Both the position numbers and the translations under genes were made by a program. Below, in pieces: positions 61,370-64,000 of a stretch of 64,000 nucleotides of DNA (position 1 is the stretch's first letter; every line of letters begins with the position of its first letter). The DNA comes from Chrysophaeum taylorii. Taxonomy: Eukaryota > Sar > Pelagophyceae > Pelagomonadales > Pelagomonadaceae. Below the pieces are notes generated by a model. The model searched no databases, was not told the origin of the DNA, and was given only the letters and a program-made list of their open reading frames with translations. The stretch spans positions 62,001 through 126,000 of the forward strand of contig JAQMWT010000407.1 of the NCBI GenBank assembly GCA_029834535.1. The letters are read 5' to 3'.

Positions 61370-61680
61370 AAATTTTGGAGTAGGCTCCTGTATCTTCTGT
61401 GTTGCCAGTCTTCAGACTTCGTGTGCTCTCCGCCTCAGAGACGTCAGGCATGCGCACGGGCACCCGCCTTCTTTCCTTCTGCACTCGGTTGTTTTGGCGT
61501 TTCGTGCACAAGACCGCACGTCTTCATGCACTGAAAGGGTAAGGCGCGGCAAATCGGCGGATCAGATCATCACCGAGGCGCGAGCAAAAAAAAGGGGACG
61601 GAGAACGACGCAGGGGTTTGAGGATGGCAGAATCCCGTCGTCATCAGGGTTAGGGTAAAGATAAAGAAATAAGGGCAAGG
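61370..61680. other. Short intergenic stretch
   Basis: No gene seen. It separates two co-directional genes and contains AGGGTTAGGGTAAAG near 61647, just before the zinc-finger gene. Confidence 0.5.
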
Positions 61681-62196
61681 ATGTCGAAGCGGATAAACGA
61701 CGTCGAGGCCGAGATCGCTCGCGTCGAGGCAGAACTCGCCGCGCTCGAGGAGGAGGAGGAGGAGGAGGAGGAGGAGGGGGATGGGGATGGGGACGGGGGG
61801 GAGCTTGTTCTGAGGTCGCTGGAAAACGAGCGTATCGCACCCTTGGCCGCGTCGCAGCTGCCCGCCCCTCGACGGAAGATCCGAAGAGAATTCGAACCTG
61901 GGACCCTTGAAAGGGCACGGGCGCTCGTCGAGCGCGCCCCGTCGTCGGAGAAGATCAAGGTGCCCTTCGCGTGCCGGCTGTGCGCGTTCCGGGGTGAGTC
62001 TCTCGAGGAGTTCGAAAAGCATCGAAAATCTCAGCTCCATCGCGCGGCCTCGAAGCTTTACAAGGAGGCGAGTTTCTGCGCGCTGTGTCGCGTCCAGTGC
62101 ACGAGTCCTGTCGAGTTAGAGAGGCACGTGAGCTCGAAGAAGCACACCGAGCGCGCTTCTCGTGAGGGCGTAGCGAAACCAGAGCCCGGGGTATAG
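61681..62196 (+). CDS. Small protein with two U1-type C2H2 zinc fingers
   Basis: A 171-residue protein. The N-terminal helix (INDVEAEIARVEAELAALEE) runs into a Glu run and a Gly/Asp stretch encoded by GAG/GGG repeats; then a basic linker and two zinc fingers of the matrin/U1 type: CRLCAFRGESLEEFEKH (about residues 97-118, Cys-x2-Cys...His-x5-His) and CALCRVQCTSPVELERHVSS followed by KKH (about 133-156). Such fingers bind double-stranded or structured RNA, often in splicing or ribosome-biogenesis factors. The family member is not recognised. The ATG is the first in frame and the stop is TAG at 62194. An RNA-processing role is inference. Confidence 0.7.
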   Translation: MSKRINDVEAEIARVEAELAALEEEEEEEEEEGDGDGDGGELVLRSLENERIAPLAASQLPAPRRKIRREFEPGTLERARALVERAPSSEKIKVPFACRLCAFRGESLEEFEKHRKSQLHRAASKLYKEASFCALCRVQCTSPVELERHVSSKKHTERASREGVAKPEPGV

Positions 62197-63059
62197 GACG
62201 GAAGGTGCCCCCCTCTAACATCGTGCAGTCCAGGGGTGGGGGTCGCAATCATGCGGTGGCGGTTTTTGTTAGCTCGAGCGGCCCGGAGTTTTAAGAAATA
62301 TAGAAACCTCCGGCGGTGCGCCTTGGAGACCCCTCGTGGCCGTCGCGCGCGCGCGGCGTTCGCGGAGGTTGTTGCCGGCCGCCATCGGAGACGACGCGCG
62401 CGTCGAGGACGCTGCTGTGTGACCGTGCGGAATGTAACGGCCGTCGAGTTCAACATAGGTGTTGATTCAACGGTAAATCTATGCCCAAAAATCCTCCTCG
62501 CAATGACAGCAGCCCCGGCGGCGCGACGCCGCCGTTGCGGCTAGCTCTAGGCTCTCGCCGTCACCCACAATGCAGAACTTCCCCGACCCCTGAATGCCCT
62601 GCGTGCACGCGCACGTATTCCCCTCTCTTGACGGGAAAAAAACCCTTTCACCACATAGCCCCTTATCCCCTGAGTTTTCCACCTGCCGACTCTGGCGAAA
62701 AAAATCTCTCGGGTATGCCGCAATCTCGCCAGCTTGCCGTACCGTGCCACCCCAACGTCAATCTCTCCAAACGTGCCGCCCGCAAGGAGGATCTCCCAAC
62801 AGGGGCTCGCCCCGCGCGAGATAGATACTACCGCGCGCTCTAACCGAACGAAGGCGGGCCAATGCCGCAACGAATTCCTCTCTCCGCGCTAATGCCGCAA
62901 CGAACTCCTCTCCGTGCTCGCCCAGCCTTGATCATTCATCTCCGCGGTGCCAAAAAATCCATCTCGTCTATACGGCTGCTCGCCACACCTACAAGGACAG
63001 GAAGAAGTTTGTATGTAGTACAAAAAAAAAAGTCCTGTGTCGCGGGAAGAAACTAGTTG
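62197..63059. other. Intergenic stretch, no supported gene
   Basis: A minus-strand frame at about 62547-62870 (EILLAGGTFGEIDVGVARYG) looks somewhat protein-like but has no recognised motif. The rest is mixed, with a CGCGCG patch near 62340-62400. Confidence 0.4.
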
Positions 63060-64000
63060 TGGGCAAAAAAAAAAATGGTGGAGGGTTTGGCCGAGCACGG
63101 CGATGAGGAGGGCTCCTCGCGAGGAGGCGAGGGCGATTCGGCAATAGAGCGCGGACGCGTCTTTGTTGGGTATGAGCTCGGTCTCGAGGTGGAGGGTGGC
63201 CTTGAAGGCGCGGTGGGAGATGCCGATGTACATCGCCGAGACGATGGCGAAGTTGATTTCCCATTTAACGAGGACGAGGCGGTGCGCCCGTCGTCTTCGT
63301 CCAGACGTGGAACTGAAGAATGTAGGTTTCGAGCCTTATTTTTCCAAGGGCGGCGAGGAATCGCGAATGGTAGGCCTCGAAAAACATAAAGTTCCTCGGG
63401 GGCGATGTACAACACTGCCACGAGGTGTAGGGGTGAAGTTCGTTGTACGAGAATTTATCTTTCGTAAAAACGAACGCGTACCACCACGCGCCAAAAAAAA
63501 ACCGTAGCCAAAATCCCCACCGCAGCACGGGCGCGGGGTCGGTCGTCGAGGACTCGCGTTGCGAGAGGCAGGAGCGCAGCCCGTGCCATAGATCCAGACG
63601 AACCGATCGAGATTCGACCTAAACATCCACTCGCGCATTTCGTCGTCGTCCGCGTACTTTGGGCGAAGGGGATCGTGAAAGGCTAGAAGCGTTTTGAGGG
63701 GCTGCCAGCCACACAGGACCTCGAAAATAGAGCCGTAGGATGCTGCGATGGCGATGAACCCAAAAAGATTGTGGCCGGCCATCGCGCCGAAAGCCACGCG
63801 GTAAGGGTGAAGAGCGCGCGCGGCGGGCAGATATAGTAGTACGACGCGCATTCGTCGCGGAGGAGGATATGCCAACAAGAACTACGAGAAAAAAGATGAG
63901 TCTGAAGAGGGTCTGGGCGAGGCGCGGGGCCCCAAAGTCCCCCTTCTGGGAGTAATACAGGTAATTGCCAAATCCCGTCATCCGGACGGACGCGGCGATA
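63060..64000 (-). pseudogene. Cas1p/CASD1/RWA-type O-acyltransferase, frame-broken and cut by the window edge
   Basis: The minus strand carries the hallmark stretches of the Cas1p ten-helix acyltransferase family in the right order but different frames: MTGFGNYLYYSQKGDF (about 63930-63981), YYYICPPRALFTLTAW (63800-63850), HNLFGFIAIAASYGSIFEVL (63700-63775), WYAFVFTKDKFSYNELHPYT (63430-63490), LAALGKIRLETYILQFHVWT (63305-63365) and LVLVKWEINFAIVSAMYIGI (63215-63275). The family adds acetyl groups to glycans (sialic acid in animals, wall polysaccharide in plants, capsule in Cryptococcus). About five frame changes are needed in 0.9 kb, while neighbouring genes of 1000 codons are intact, so this is most likely a pseudogene; clustered assembly errors or very short introns are the alternatives. 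The N-terminal part lies beyond 64000. Confidence 0.6.

Noticed and set aside
1-64000. CRISPR array, rRNA genes, bacterial operon signals
   Set aside because: The tandem repeats seen are microsatellites, minisatellites or transposon arrays; no spacer structure, no rRNA-like sequence and no Shine-Dalgarno pattern.

Overview
The window looks like nuclear DNA of a unicellular alga, most likely a stramenopile of the pelagophyte kind; this is inference. Supports: compact, GC-rich, apparently intronless genes; a DUF4336 protein typical of photosynthetic lineages; two acyl-lipid desaturases; an OGT/SPINDLY-type glycosyltransferase; eukaryotic domain mixes (PX-PH-PLD, kinase-RBR, Cas1p acyltransferase); and a peroxiredoxin whose active-site cysteine codon is TGA, read here as selenocysteine. 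Ty1/copia, Ty3/gypsy, Helitron and DDE elements make up much of the rest. No rRNA gene, intact tRNA gene or CRISPR array was seen.

Layout. 1-9.2 kb: an ABCB6/HMT1-type half transporter (minus), then about 5.5 kb of decayed reading frames and short-motif repeats. 9.2-11.8 kb: a GT41-like glycosyltransferase convergent with an HspBP1/Fes1 Hsp70 exchange factor. 12.4-18.1 kb: a Ty3/gypsy element (minus), a palindromic MITE-like repeat and a decayed DDE transposase. 19.6-23.0 kb: a short-chain dehydrogenase and a sulfotransferase-like gene whose stop codons overlap, then an HTTM-like membrane protein. 24.1-28.1 kb: an IQ-motif fragment, another decayed frame, a secreted fasciclin-domain protein and the selenocysteine peroxiredoxin. 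28.4-33.5 kb: three tandem 1.06-kb units carrying the tail of a Helitron helicase, then repeat debris including a 141-bp inverted repeat. 34.8-37.9 kb: the DUF4336 protein and the first desaturase. 38.7-47.6 kb: an LTR-element nest made of a miniature LTR element and two related copia elements lying tail to tail between three copies of the same 5-bp target sequence. 50.2-54.3 kb: a desaturase paralogue convergent with a PX-PH phospholipase D. 54.3-62.2 kb: a seven-repeat propeller-coiled-coil-kinase-RBR fusion protein, a type II membrane protein with a Pro/Val repeat linker, and a small U1-type zinc-finger protein. The right edge holds a frame-broken Cas1p-type acyltransferase.

How the genes relate. 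Most host genes are independent housekeeping or signalling genes; there is no operon logic, but spacing is tight (38, -4, 79 and 43 bp between some neighbours). The two desaturases are duplicates now separated by the copia nest. The most notable signals are the selenocysteine peroxiredoxin, the propeller-kinase-RBR fusion, the copia element whose primer-binding site runs about 50 nt into an initiator tRNA-Met sequence, and the miniature LTR element with a similar tRNA-like segment. I found no convincing new multi-gene system.
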